Shown one piece after another: positions 1-17,678 of a DNA stretch of 64,000 nt; position 1 is the first letter of the stretch, and the number at the start of each line of letters is the position of its first letter. The position numbers and the translations under genes were made by a program. Location of the stretch: NCBI GenBank assembly GCA_932521035.1, contig OW051494.1, positions 2,962,001 to 3,026,000 on the forward strand. The letters are read 5' to 3'. Below the pieces are notes generated by a model, which did no database searches, was not told the origin of the DNA, and saw only the letters and a list, made by a program, of their open reading frames with translations. Origin of the DNA: Oscheius dolichura (Eukaryota > Nematoda > Chromadorea > Rhabditida > Rhabditidae).

Positions 1-3000
1 ACGCCTTTTTTGGAGGGGAGGACAGGGAGAAGAGACAAAAGTGTACTATGGAAAAGAGGAGGAGGACAAGAGCACCGCCACAACCACCCTTTGTTATCGA
101 TTCCTGATAAGCTGAAGCGTGGCAAAGAAATCAGGAAAAGAGGGGAAGACGGTTGGCAGGGGGTGGCCATCTGGCAGAAAACGGCTGCCCCCCGACAAAA
201 ACACAAAGAAAGCAATTGGTCAAAAGGCGGACGGGGGAGAGGGGAGGGATGATTCGAACGAAAGTCGGAATGAGTCAGGTAATGAGGAAACCGAGAGACA
301 AAAGGAGGACACGAGGGGAGGACAAGACGGCAACAACAAGACGCGGCCCGGGAGAGGGAGAAACCCCCTGTCTCCAAGTTTTGTAGATTTTGAGTCAGAC
401 AAGGCAAATAAAAGGGGCAGATAAGGAGGCTGGAAAAAGGGACTCGAGGTGGGGGGTGGGGACTTTCGGGAAACAGCACCCGCACAATCTAGGCTTGACA
501 AAATGAATTGAGCCGCTGCCGATACCGTACAGGTGTGGACGACAGGTCGCCTGCCCCTGGTCATCCAGCCACCGGGCAGGGGGATAGTCACATGGGGGAA
601 GAGAAAGCGGATAAAGGAGGTATTATTTTGATGGGGAGGGAGATCGCCCTCGAGGAACCAGTTGGTTGAAGTCAACTTATACGGCAGGGGCGGGAAGGCA
701 ACGGCGGTATTAGCCGGGCTAATTTAGCCCTCTGGGGGCGATCGGGATCTTAGATCACTGGAGGCATGAGACCGTCCTCCTTCACCTGAAAAGTCTCGGC
801 AGGAAGACGATCTCCTTCAGGTCAGTCTGCCTAAATTTTAGGGGGTTTAGGCCGGGGGGATTGTAGAGGCTGACAGGCTGCTTGGAAGAGAGAGACAGCG
901 AGACAGAGGGGGATTTGACCCCGAGCCGGAAAGGAGCTAATTTCTGTTGAACGAGCACACAACCGTTTTTCTCGGCTGCGCGAGAAAACAAACAGAAACC
1001 GATTTTGGCAAACGGGGGACAAACCTCCTCTCGTTCCATATTTTGCAAAAAAGGGGGATTTCGGTTATGAAATTGGAAAATAGAAGAGAGACGGAAGGAA
1101 GGGGGACAGCTGCCCGGGAGGACACGATTATTCCGGAGGATAACCAGCTGTCAACTGGAAGAAGCAGAAAACCGTTGTAGAGAATCGATTCGGACACGCC
1201 CACCCACGGTGGTCATCCCTGATCGAGACATTACCCCTCCTGGGGGGCGGGAGGGGGAAATCCCATTTGAGAGAGGCGGGGCAGGATGGTCTTTGAACGG
1301 CCTGCCAAGCCATTTAGAACGACCACTTGAAGGCACTGTCGGGAACGCAAGGAACACATCCCCGTTGGTCATCCTCTTTGACCGATATCTCTTCCGGGCC
1401 GGTCTGAAAACAAGGAAAGGGAGGAGGACGCAGACCATAGAGGAGGAGGATAGTGGGGGAGGAGATGGGTGGCCCTTGAAGGAACTGCCAAGCTCTTGAA
1501 GGGCCATCTTCTCAGTGACTGATTATAGGGGAAAGGTAATCTGAAAGGAAGAGAGGTAGCTAAAGGCTTTTTGGGGAGGATGCCTGCCAGGCCCTTCAGA
1601 TGGGGCCGGCAGACAGGAGTGGCGGCAGGCCAGCCAAGTAGGGCCAGATGGACCGAGTGGACATGGAAGAAGGTGAAGGGACGGAAGGACGAGTGGATGA
1701 GGAGGCCCATTCACCAGGATACAGAGGAAGCATCCTGGTGGCCTTTTGGATTTACCGAGCTCTTTTTCCAGCCAGTCTAAATACATACAAGGAAAGCCGG
1801 AAAATGAGAGGGAGAGGGGGATCCGGATTCCGGATGACCTCTGGACCTGCCAAGCTCTAGAAGGGACTGGCATGCTTTGGTGAAATATTGCCAGGTTAGA
1901 AATATAAGTGGCTAGCTTCAGAGGAAGGGGCGGCATTCGATCCAACCGGGCCCAAAGGTAGGATGTGATAGACTATTCCAGTGTGTTTTTTGTGTCCTGC
2001 CGAGCCATTCAACCCAAATGGGGGTTCAGATATCCCTCCGCCCGGAGAAAAACTCCACTTCTCCGGCAGGGCCCACCGATGAGCTCGTCTTAGACACAAA
2101 AAAAGGTGTCTGCCCGTATTTTGTGGTCCGCTGCGTCAGTCGCCCCCGTCAGTGCCTGATTCACAGTATTTACTCTGGTAATTCTGTTTGCCCAACTCCG
2201 TACAAGTGCCTAACCCCCATTTGTGACCGGAGCTCATGCTAAACCAATTGAAACCCGATTGTTTACTTCGATTGATCGAAATTTTTCCGGGTTTTATGAG
2301 CGCCGCTGAAAATAGAGCTCTTCGAGGGTATTAGACAGGGAAAAAAGGCTTTCTGCCTCTGAAAACAGAAAATTCACGGCAGCTGCAGATTAGGCACTTT
2401 TTCTGGGAACGCTGTTTGCACTGCTACCAGTCGGAACGGACTTCCTCCGGCACATATTCTTATGAATTTTTAGGGGGGTGTCTCTTTCTTTTTGGAAAAG
2501 CACAGAATAAAAAACAAAAACATAATAATAAAATAGTGTTCTTTTATCAGAAATGAGGATATTGTGAAGAGAACGGGGCCACAGCCTCCTGGCCCCCTTG
2601 ATCTCTAAGGACATGACCTTTCGGGAGTATAAGTGGCATGAAATGTTGCGGAGAGTATCCACTTCGACTCTCGATTTCCGCCTTCGTTCCGATGAAGTGT
2701 GTCTCACTGAAGAAAAAAACGTGGATCTTCTTTCTCACCAGGTAAACTTCACCTTGGACATAAAAACAAAAAGACCTCTCCCAAGGGTCTAAAGCAGAAA
2801 TATAACATTGCAGAGCATGATCCTTCTATATTTCCCTTGTTTATTATCCCCATCTTACTGCCGGCGACAACTTGACCCGAAAATAGACATGTAAGCACTT
2901 TTCGGTGTTTCCTCGAAATCAATCAAGAGCCAGCCGAGGAAGCAAAAGTACTTTCAAGCTTCCAAATGGGGTTGAATTTATCTTATTAGTTTTTCAAGGT

Positions 3001-3278
3001 ATCCAATTGTTTTTCCACCGCTTTTGCCTCTCGAAATGAATCTCAAAAAAGAGAAGAAAACATTTTGAATTGCCTACCGTAACCACCCGATGCGCAGGGA
3101 AGCGAAACCGCGAAATAATGGCGCGTTTGAATCTGCCGCAGTGGAATAGCCTCTTCTTGAGTTGTTTGTCGTTTCGATTTTTCCTTTTATTGTCATCCTT
3201 CTCTTTCCTTTTTGTACACTGTTTACACGAATAGAGTATAATTTATACTTGCAGTGAAGGCTACCCACCGATACCGAC
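1..3278. other. Non-coding upstream region, purine-rich, with small hairpins
   Basis: I see no convincing gene here. The first 1.9 kb is strongly purine-rich on the + strand, so the open frames are low-complexity and do not chain into exons. It holds three related short blocks built on CTGCCAAGC (near 1301, 1485 and 1846). The one at 1471-1505 forms a hairpin with near-perfect 11-bp arms (GGCCCTTGAAG / CTTGAAGGGCC). A lone arm of the dispersed foldback family sits at 515-537. The ISWI promoter probably lies in the last few hundred bases, which turn AT-rich. Confidence 0.6.
515..537 (+). repeat. Solo arm of the dispersed foldback element
   Basis: The sequence begins CTGCCGATACCGTACAGGTG and matches the right arm of the complete foldback copies at 29.8, 31.4, 39.9 and 47.9 kb. 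No opposing arm is visible within 100 bp, so it is a degenerate or single-arm copy. It is the only clearly intergenic member I found. Confidence 0.6.
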
Positions 3279-9307
<6,029 letters not shown>

Positions 9308-9522
9308 CTTTTAATTTATTCATCTTCATTTTATTCCATTAACTTTGTGCTGCACACTGATCTCCAATGTTACATAGTATATAATTTGTCCGGTTGAATC
9401 TCCTCTTTACTTGATCATGCTTTACATTTGACATTGGTTAACTTTATTCAAGCAATCATCCTCGTAAATAAATCTATTGCATTTCGACCCTTCAGTTTCA
9501 TGATTTTGTGTTGTCCAATAAT
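9308..9522. other. Convergent 3' spacer between ISWI and lipase
   Basis: This is a 215-bp AT-rich gap between two genes ending tail to tail. It contains an AATAAA at about 9467 on the + strand, suitable as the ISWI polyadenylation signal. No further gene is visible. Confidence 0.6.
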
Positions 9523-10933
9523 TTAAATAGAGTGATGAGCAACGGCTTCATATTGCCGTAATTCTGTGAGATCCTTCATCGCCACATGACCATTTCTGTC
9601 GGAGATCCAGCGGCCATTCATGCCGGATATCCGTGACGTCGGCTTTCCCCAAGTCATTCCGCGGAATAGCAAAACCTCATCGACTAAATTGAAAAGATTA
9701 TCGGAAGCCGCAGAAAATCTCCCAAACCATCGCTCCACATCGCATAGACATGGCTGCCTTCCCTTGTGGGATCGTTATTAATCTTCTCGAGAAGGGCAGA
9801 ATAATTTTCCTGTTTACAATTACCACCCGTGTAGCCACAGAGAAGCTGAAAAACAGTTTGTCATTTATTTAATAATTTCCTCCGGAGGAACTGGTCAGCC
9901 AGCCGGACTTTGTAATTTCTCGCGTTGCGCCACTTCGAGAAAGAACTGAAAGATAAGCCGGTCCAAATGTCGCAATGCTTGTCCAGCTGGCTGGCGTATT
10001 TGGAACGGGATCTGCCTACCTGGTCTTGGCAAGTGTAGCCGGGATAGAGGCCATCCAGGGCATTACACCAGGCCGGGACAGTCTGGGCCAGCTGGCAGAC
10101 ACACAGACCTGGAGAGGAGGAGGAGACTGTGCCCTGTCTGCGTCGATCGCCTACCGTAATTGGGGCCGGCGATGCCGACAAAGGTGTCGATGTTGTCGGT
10201 CAGTGGTGGCCCCAGGGTACAGTTGCCGTCGGTTCCGATGAGATCCCCTCCTTTGACGGCCTTCCTAGCCAGGACTACTCCCACCGAATGGGCTATAATG
10301 TCGATCTTCTTGGCTCCGGTGTAGGAGATAACGGCTTCCAAGAACCTTTAATCTCCTGGCTCATCCGGCCGCTCATCCTCCTGCTCGCTCACCGTCTCAG
10401 ATAAAGCAGATTGCCGCAGGTGTGCATCGTACTGTAGCTGTCTAGGATTGAGCCACTGCCCCATGCATCCCCCCAGGTCGTCGCGTACAATTCGGCCGAC
10501 GTGTAATTCTGTTCGAGGAAGTATTGAATAGATCTGAAAGGAGGGGGATGTTTAAGGACGAGGGGGAGAGGAGGCCGACCTGCTCCAGCCGGTGGCCAAC
10601 GGCGCCTGAGTATGCAGGGCCGCGTCTCCATTGCCGTGGATGAAGATGACCGGCTCGTTGTGCACCTGGTCGGTGGCCTTCTGCCTACCGCCAAAACTAC
10701 CATTCGGGCCGACGTCTGGACGATCAAATGCGTCGGCTTCATAGCTTTAATTTGGACTATTCAAAGGGGAGGAGGGGGTTACCCGTGGGCGATGAGCCAG
10801 TCCAAGAAGTGAGAGGTTATGGGACCGGGTGGCCCGACCTTTTGGCACTCGATGCCGGAGGAGAAGATCAAAAGTAACAGGATAAACCATCTGGAACAAT
10901 GTGTTTATAACAATAAAGAGACACACACCTCAT
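9523..10933 (-). CDS. Secreted class 2 lipase/esterase (nematode LIPS-type)
   Basis: This is a predicted extracellular alpha/beta-hydrolase of the Lipase_2 family (bacterial EstA/LipA-like, expanded in nematodes as LIPS proteins). The first exon encodes only M-R and splices over a 36-nt intron into WFILLLLIFSSGIEC, giving a clear signal peptide. Next come the oxyanion-hole strand NEPVIFIHGNGD, the nucleophile elbow IIAHSVGVVLARK (AHSVG, as in bacterial LipA-type AHSMG), a cysteine-containing lid region and the C-terminal LLFRGMTWGKPTSRI with GHVAMKDLT supplying the likely catalytic His. The last intron lies between YAMWSD and DEVLL. It ends SI-TAA at 9523. Third positions are GC-rich, unlike ISWI next door. 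Substrate cannot be deduced. Confidence 0.85.
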
Positions 10934-11132
10934 TGTTCTGGATGGGGGGACACGGACGGGACACACACAGGGCGGACCCCGCGGATTGAGAGCCGGTTCG
11001 TTCCCCGTGGCAGGTTCAGGATAGCAATTGCCCGAAACAATTGACCTTGACAATTGGAATGGAACACCCCGGAGGACAAGAACAAGTGAAACAGAGAATC
11101 TTTATTACCAACAAGGGGAGAGGGAGGACGGG

Positions 11133-11818
11133 TCACTCCCTCATGGTCAGGTCGGCATCGGCGTCGAGGAGGAAGGCGTCGTCGTGGAGGACGAAGGTGA
11201 CCTCCTCCGCGAGGACACTGCACTCCACCGTCGCGAAGTCGGCCTCGTTCATGCCCTGGAACATGTCCTCCGTCTTGAGCTCTTCTGACTTCTCCTCGGC
11301 CTCCTCCCCTTCCTCCATTTTGGCTGCCATTTCCTCCTCTTTTACGGCTACTTCATATTCTTCCATTTTCTCTTCGAGACCCTCGATGAGTTCATCCTCC
11401 GTCACCGGCGAGGGTTCAAGGCTCGGCATCAGAATCAACGAGAGCAGGCCGTGGTAGGCCATCAACAGCCAGAGGTGGACCTTCTGACAGGCCGGCTCGA
11501 ACCACGACAGCTGCTGGAGACGGGGACTCAGACGACGGTTGAACTGGTGGCGGACGAAGAGGCCCGCGGTGAAGACAAGGACGGCGGCCAGGTAGAGGTG
11601 GAAGAAGCCGAAGTAGGCCACGCAGAGGAACGGCATACGGACACGTTCCGGCAGATGAGGACTCTGAAGGCCGGGATGAGGGACGGAGGAGAGGAGAGGC
11701 GACTGACCACGGCATTCAAGAGACGAAGGGTCGACTCCTCGAGCGACTTCTGCGAGAGGGTGCTCATCTTCTGATGGAGGTATTCCTGCGTCAGGAACAA
11801 CTGCTCTTGGCTGATCAT
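11133..11818 (-). CDS. Small membrane protein with long acidic cytosolic-type tail
   Basis: Two exons joined over a 44-nt intron (11664-11707) give about 213 residues starting MISQEQLFLTQEYLHQ. A basic/amphipathic N-terminus is followed by a hydrophobic segment (FLCVAYFGFFHLYLAAVLVF) and a second one (VHLWLLMAYHGLLSLILM). The rest is glutamate-rich (VTEDELIEGLEEKMEEY, KEEEMAAKMEEGEEAEEK) and ends LTMRE. There is no obvious signal peptide. Two membrane helices would put both termini on the same side. The start at 11818 is the first ATG in frame with the open stretch; an upstream ATG in the same frame is possible. I do not recognise the family. It lies next to the lipase on the same strand, with 200 bp between them. 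Confidence 0.65.
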
Positions 11819-12126
11819 CTTCCAATGAATAAGTGGATTTGGAAGCGAGTGGGCATTACTTGACAGGACAAGGGATGGATTTGCCAAAGTGGTTTGATGG
11901 GGAGGTTCCCAAGAAGGCCACGGCCGACGTCTTCTTCGGATCGCCAGGTTCCGTTGCTTATGCCCAGTCTTCATCACCTGCCCGGGACGGTCACTTTCCT
12001 ACAGGAAGCTTGAAATCGGGCGAAGAGCCTCCTGCCCGCGACGGGCACCGGCTATCGGCTCTCTCTGTGTACCTGTTGAATAAATTCTCCTCCACCCTCG
12101 CTCCCCGCCCCGCATATCCATTTCCC

Positions 12127-13882
12127 ATGTCCTGCCACCTCCGTGCCGTTGGCAGTAAGCACAATGCCCCATTCACCGAGTTTACGGACTACTGTTGGAA
12201 TGCCGACTGCCCCATGCCAGGAAACATTGTAAAGAGTCTCCTCCCCGCCTACTGTCAGGCTTTATTCAGGTCGAATTTCTTCAAATGACACTTCAGTTGA
12301 TCAACTGTACCTTCGAGGTGATTCAACAGGATGTCGGCGCGGACGACAGCATCGACATGGTGGCCAATGGCTCAGCCGATATTACCCTCTTGGCCCTGCG
12401 GCAGACGCTGGACCGGATGCAGAAGGTGGACTTCACCCAGCCCGTCAATTTCCTCTACTACGGCTACATCATCAAGGAGATCCCTCAGATCAAAGTCGAC
12501 GACTATATCCTGTCCTCTTTCGAGTTCAGCGTGAGTCTCTCTTTTGCCTGTCCCCAACGGCCTCCTCCAGGCACTGGCCATGCTCATCGGAATGGGTCTA
12601 ATCGTCGGTGCCTTGATCTTCCTCTATACGAAAGTCTTCCGCTACAACGAGGGGTCCATCTTCCACTGGATGATCCTCTGCTGCCAAGGTTGGTCATCTG
12701 ATCCCCCCTAGAGACAGTCGGTTCCAGCCTTTTTGAACCAGTTCAGTTGCACCCTTCGTGGCCCCATCGCCGCCCATGTTCTCGTCGGCTTCTGGCTGTA
12801 TTTTTGTATTTTGATCGTCAGCAATTATCACGCCAAACTGAAGAGTTTCTTGACCCTCTCCCATGCTCGGGGCACCCTCTTCACTGAATTGAACGGACTG
12901 CTGGACATCGTGGCCCATAAGGTCCGATCTCTGGAGGGCGAAGGGGAAGACGATGATTTTAGGGGTACAGTATCGTCCTAGAAGAAGGTGGCTACTCGCC
13001 GTATATGTACTGTAATCCGGAGCAGTGCGACCAGTTGAGGAGGATACCAAAGAACAAGTGAGTCGTCCTGGGCACCATCCTCCTTGCCAATTTCTGCCGA
13101 GTTACGGTAGAATCTCCTCTTTCAGAGTGATCCACGTCCCACAAGGCTCCCTCGAGAGTTCCATAGCCGTCCACAATAAATGGATCGGCTTCTCTGCGTA
13201 CACTTACGACGTGAACAGGTATCCTCTTTCCAAAATTCATCGCCCTTCCAGCTACCCGATCTCCTTCGTCGACGTGAAGAAGAAGCTTCTCTTTGTCAGG
13301 GATACGATAGCCGCTCCGGATTTCTTGGCCTTCGCGGTGAATAAGTAGGACTTCTCCTTGCTTGACCCACAATATTTAGAGGCAACCCCAAGTTGAGGGA
13401 ACAGTTCAACATGGCCGTCCTGATGACCAATCCCGGCTATACAAATATCCGAGCACAGTACACTCAAGAATTCCCGCCCTACATCGGTGCTTCCAATGTT
13501 AAACAGGAGGTTACGGTATTGAGGCTCTCCCACGTGGCTATCCTCTTCCAAACGTGTGCCGAGATCATAGCCATCGCTGTTTTTGTCTTCGCCGCCGGTG
13601 AGCCATCGTCCCTGCAACAGCTGTCCCCCTTTAGAGTTGCTGTTGTGGCGCTTCGGCTACCGGACATTCTCCTTCGTCCGGGTCAACTGCTGCTGCCTGT
13701 CGGGCTTCAGACACAAGTTGCACATTACGCGATCCCTCTCGAAGAAGGAGTTTCCCCGCCGGCAGATCGTCGTCCTCCCTCTGCGGCGGTCAGCCAGTCC
13801 GCCGTCCCAGACATATCAAAAGTTCTCGCTGTCCCCAATTCATTCTGTTGCTCAAGTTGAATCCATTTATGATGTGGATTGA
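12127..13882 (+). CDS. Ionotropic-glutamate-receptor-like channel (nematode short form)
   Basis: About eight exons chain in frame. The ligand-binding half includes NAPFTEFTDYCW, then a 41-nt intron (12229-12269), VEFLQMTLQLINCTFEVI, the S1 signature NGSADITLLALRQT and KVDFTQPVNFLYYGYIIK. Membrane segment 1 is ALAMLIGMGLIVGALIFLY. The pore region is FHWMILCCQAFLNQF, and the next helix is VLVGFWLYFCILIVSNYH. The S2 half follows (GYSIVLEEGGYSPYMYC, PISFVDVKKKLLFV), then a last membrane helix (ILFQTCAEIIAIAVFVF) and a basic tail ending IYDVD at 13882. There is no large amino-terminal domain. The usual SYTANLAA gate motif is replaced by SNYHAKLKSFLTL. The start is uncertain, since no signal peptide is visible at this ATG and an upstream exon may be missing. 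Channel function is inferred from family resemblance only. Confidence 0.75.
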
Positions 13883-15044
13883 ATCATTCGTTTTCGGAAT
13901 TGTGTGGATGGCCCGGTCTGGGGCACAGGGAGATGGCCGTCGGCCACAAGGCGGGGATACCAGAGCGTCGTCGTCTTCCCTAGTCTCTCTCGGGGATTTT
14001 CAGTCTCTTCAGATATTTTGATTTCATCTCGGTCAATTTTCTTTTAAATTTACAGTCTTACAAACATGTTATACTTGTGTACAACAACAGTTTAGCCTAC
14101 ATTGAGTGGTGTCTGGCCATCTAACCCGTCCTCGTCTCGAAAATAGTCTAGAAAATTGTGATCTGCGTATTAGGTGAACGGTAAACAGGCGAAAAAGAAC
14201 GTCTTTCTCTGGGTATCTGCAGTTTGACAACAACACGAATAGGAGATGTGCGAAACTGACACTGAGACCCGTTCAAGGCCGTTTTTCTGCTTAGCCGCAC
14301 AGTCGAACTGCTGGACCAATCTACAGAGAGAGACTTGACATAGGCAAGAGGACAGGGGAGACCTCGAAATTGACTCTGAAAAAAGGGAGGATGCGGCTGG
14401 TTGCCGATCCCCCTCCATTACCGCCTCTTCTTTAGCCAAGGATGGGCCTACCATCTTGGAGAGGGTCATTACAGTAACCCTGGAGTTGAAATATTCAAAG
14501 AGACTCATTTGTTTTGATCACTTGTAGGAGTTGGCCTCTTCTTTGGGAGGAAGGTATCCTCCGAATAGGGACAGCGAGCCGAGGTGGCCTCTTGCGACTA
14601 AAGGACCGGCAGAGGAACCTGGAAAACGGAAAAATAACAAAAAAGTGATATCTTCTCCTAAAAACTCAAATATCTCCTTAGGCAGAGCGAGACAAACTTT
14701 TGCTGTCCCTCGAAAAGTTGTTACCTCTTTGGAGCTGTCGCGCGGACGATGAGCATCCAGGGATACCGCTGGGAAGGCCAGGCTCATTTCGACAGGAGGA
14801 TTCTCATCTTCCTCTTTATTTTGACCTTGATCCTTGAGATTTTCCACGGGTTTAACTTGGACTAGGTGTCGTCGAAATGGGGAGGAGGCGGTCTCTAGTA
14901 AACAAAATCCCCTTTATAAGGAGGACGAACCGTGGCCAGGACAGCCAGTCGGTTCACTTCGTCGATCCAGCCTCTTCCAAAAAGAAGCTTTCCTCTCTTC
15001 CCTCTGCCCCCCAAGATGCAATAATCTCCTCTCGAATTTCAGAG
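13883..15044. other. Spacer with weak minus-strand open frames
   Basis: No secure gene. Two minus-strand frames of about 110 codons (14170-14508 and 14518-14847) are open. The second contains a hydrophilic stretch (NKEEDENPPVEMSLAF) flanked by a plausible 3' splice site, so a small minus-strand gene is possible, but I could not chain exons convincingly. The last 40 bp is the leader of the six-cysteine peptide gene. Confidence 0.4.
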
Positions 15045-15284
15045 ATGATAACCCCCAAGGCTGCCGTCCTTCTTGTCTTCTTCCTCGTGGCCATGATCTG
15101 TCTCCACCAGGTGCCCCTTCTTCTGATCATTTCTAGCCTCGTTTAGGTCCAAGCCGAGACGTGCCGTAACACGGACTGCCATGCTCACAGTGCCCAGAAC
15201 AATTGCAACCACGACGAGCGGATGGCCAAATGGCACTACTGCCGCGGTGTGGCCGGCAAGTGGGAAGAGTGCTGCAAGGGATAA
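15045..15284 (+). CDS. Small secreted six-cysteine peptide
   Basis: Two exons separated by a 37-nt intron (15111-15147) encode 67 residues. Residues 1 to about 25 form a textbook signal peptide (MITPKAAVLLVFFLVAMICL, cleavage probably after VQA). The mature peptide of about 42 residues has six cysteines spaced C-x4-C-x8-C-x11-C-x9-C-C and stops at TAA 15282-15284, followed by an AATAAA at about 15341. Such peptides in nematodes are often antimicrobial, signalling or surface proteins. I cannot match this spacing to a named family and assign no activity. Signal-peptide quality and the clean splice make it a credible gene despite its length. Confidence 0.7.
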
Positions 15285-15377
15285 GCTGGCTTTCCGTCTC
15301 GCCTCCGAATACTGTAGTGCTTCCTTTTCCTTTTTTTTTAAATAAATCATAATCTTTCTATATTTGCTATTCATTGA

Positions 15378-15804
15378 CTGGAGTCTACCCTTCTGCATGG
15401 AATCAAGAGATTCTTTCTGGAACAAGCCATCAAGTGCCAAAACTCCATCCTCCCGGGATGGCCGACAGTGTACTTTCCAGGAGATGGTAAGGGAAATTCA
15501 ACAGCGGAAAGGACGCCATCGCTAGGAGTAGTTCAACTGACCGACAGCTATCAAGGAGCCGAGGAGGACGAAAGCAAAGTGCAGTTCTCGCTTCGTTCTC
15601 GACTAGGACGAACCTTGGAATTATGATCCGGCTAGTCTCGTCAATTGGTTTGATAGGGAGGACGAAGAGCTCTCGTCTATTTTGGAGGGGATCCTGGGAT
15701 CGCCTATAAATCCTATCCTCCAGTACCTGGCGGGTGTCCTCCAGTTTACGGGTGCACTTTGTGGCCCCTCTAACCTAACCATGGCCGCCATCCGTCGGCC
15801 ATAA
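15378..15804 (+). CDS. Small orphan protein, start not resolved
   Basis: Three open segments join in frame over a 39-nt intron (15487-15525) and a very short 28-nt intron (15579-15606). The reading is KRFFLEQAIKCQNSILPG, TVYFPGDGVVQLTDSYQG, then DEPWNYDPASLVNWFDRE and LAGVLQFTGALCGPS, ending RRP-TAA. No ATG opens this frame after the in-frame stop at 15375, so a 5' exon is missing from my model, or the gene is decayed. It follows the six-cysteine gene by under 100 bp on the same strand, an operon-like distance. No family recognised. Confidence 0.4.
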
Positions 15805-16110
15805 GAGACGAGTGTTCTAAATATGAAGATGTGTGAGCACACCTACATAAAAATCTTTGAGTACTTGAAATCTCCTCTCGTCCTTTTTGGGTCTCCAGGG
15901 TGGCACCCCTCCTCCATCCCTAATTATCGTGACCGTTGGTTCCAGGGTACCAGTGGCTCCAGTCCTAGTCCCCGACTACCTCCAAAAAATGACCCCCGTG
16001 CTATCAAAATGTGCGTGTGACCTTTGTGTTTCCTGGTGCCGGCGGGCAGCTGCCTCCTTGTACTTACTCCGTCTCGCTCTCAGTACCTGGCTGCCCTTTC
16101 TCTGCTGAAG

Positions 16111-17470
16111 ATGCTGGATTTCCTACCCTATCATCTCCTCCGCTCCATATACCAACTCTTGGATCCGAAGGATCTGTCCTCCATGATGGCTGTCCAGTAC
16201 CGGGAACTGCTATTTATTAACAAGTATCGAGAGCTGTTCCGGAAGAAGCCAGTCCTCTTGAGATTGAAGGGGGCCTCGGATCATATCCTCCTGGAGATCT
16301 ATGCAGCCGAATTCGCTAGAGGCTCACCAAGGTGAGTCAAGTTCTTCTGGTGGCGATCTAAGCGAACGATGACCTCTATCTGTTTCTAATAACTAGAGAA
16401 ATCCCCCCTTTTATGGCCAAAAAGTCGGGCTATTGAAAATTCATTGACCAATCTGTGAATGAGGAAGCAGATCGGCCGCTGGCCCCGGCTGATGAGGAAC
16501 TTTGACCGCGGCCGGCAGCTGTCCCCGTCTAGTGTTCCCTGTGAAAATTGAGCCATAGCAAAAAAAACAAAAGAAAACTCATTTCAGCAGCATTAAAGTC
16601 TTCCCGGAGGATATAAAGAAGCTGCCATGCCTGCCCGGGATGTCCATAAGGACAGTGGTCGTGGAAGGCGTTCCCGAGGCGGACAGCGACCTCCTCGCGG
16701 CGACACTGGAGAAATTGGAAGTCTTCCCAGAGTGCAGTGTCATATTCAAGAATGTGAACTTCACGAGGGTTGAGCCGGTGTTGAAGTTTCTGAATTCTCT
16801 CAAGGAAATCCCTCTCTTCCGGGTAAGGCCATGCCAATAATGAGGGAGATCCGTCGTCTGCAGGTGAAAACGTGCACCTTCCAGTCGGTCGAGGCCGCCT
16901 CCCGTCTTCTGAGGGACTCCAAACTCCTCTCAAAGGCCTTCCTTTTCGAGGACGACTACAGCTCAATCCGCGGGTAAGGGCAGCCAGGGCAGACGGGGGA
17001 CATCGCACTTCCAGGTCACCTCAGCCTGCCGACAGACTGGGAGACGAGCTGTTGGTCGACTTCTTGAAGGGAAAATGTGAGAGGATGTCCTTCTCTTTGA
17101 CGGAAAACGTCACCTGGACGGCTATTTCTCGATTTATCGAGGTAGGCGATGGCCACTTTCCCGTGGGCCGGGGGCAGACCTTCGACTCCTTGTGGTCACT
17201 TTCCCACTTTTACGCCCAAAGGGAAGGCAGGCTGGCCCACTGACAACCATCCTCTCTTGGGGTATCCCACTGCCCCGGGTCTTGCAGAACGCTTTGAACT
17301 TCGATACCTTCAGGACTGGAAACGATCTCCACGCGAGTTTACTGCAGTTAGTTTCATCCGGACAGCTGCCTTCAACGATGACGTCAGAGGGGCCGACGAG
17401 GATTTCTCAAGGACTTACACGTCTCCTCGCCTTCCCGGGGTCATACTTCGCCTCCACCTGGACAATGTGA
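16111..17470 (+). CDS. F-box-like protein, nematode-type
   Basis: The N-terminus MLDFLPYHLLRSIYQLLDPK with DLSSMMAVQYRELLF fits a divergent F-box, which would bind SKP1 in SCF ubiquitin ligases. The rest spans four more exons with leucine/valine-rich strands (SIRTVVVEGVPEADSD, KNVNFTRVEPVLKFLN, LLVDFLKGKCERMSF), as seen in the substrate-binding tails of nematode F-box proteins. Splices follow ARGS, IPLFR, YSSIR and RFIE. The final exon begins NALNFDTFRTGN and ends STWTM-TGA at 17470. An alternative frame of the last exon is also open, so the C-terminus is less certain. A CUL1 gene lies 18 kb downstream; a shared SCF role is inference. Confidence 0.6.
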
Positions 17471-17678
17471 GCCAGCCAGCTACAGTAGTAATATCCCACG
17501 AATTATAGAGAGTACACGCCTGGATCTCAACCGAAGCCGTCTAGCTCGACCTCTCCTGTACATAGCCCCTCCTTCCGTGTTTATCCCGCCAGAAAATAAA
17601 GAGTATGAGTCAGAGGGGACTGATTGATTATCATGATTGGGCTCCACGACATGTGACACCCGTGGCTAAACACACCAG

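Noticed and set aside
11451..11774. Plus-strand open frame of 107 codons over the membrane-protein gene
   Set aside because: It is the antisense shadow of the minus-strand coding exons, which have membrane segments and a clean splice.
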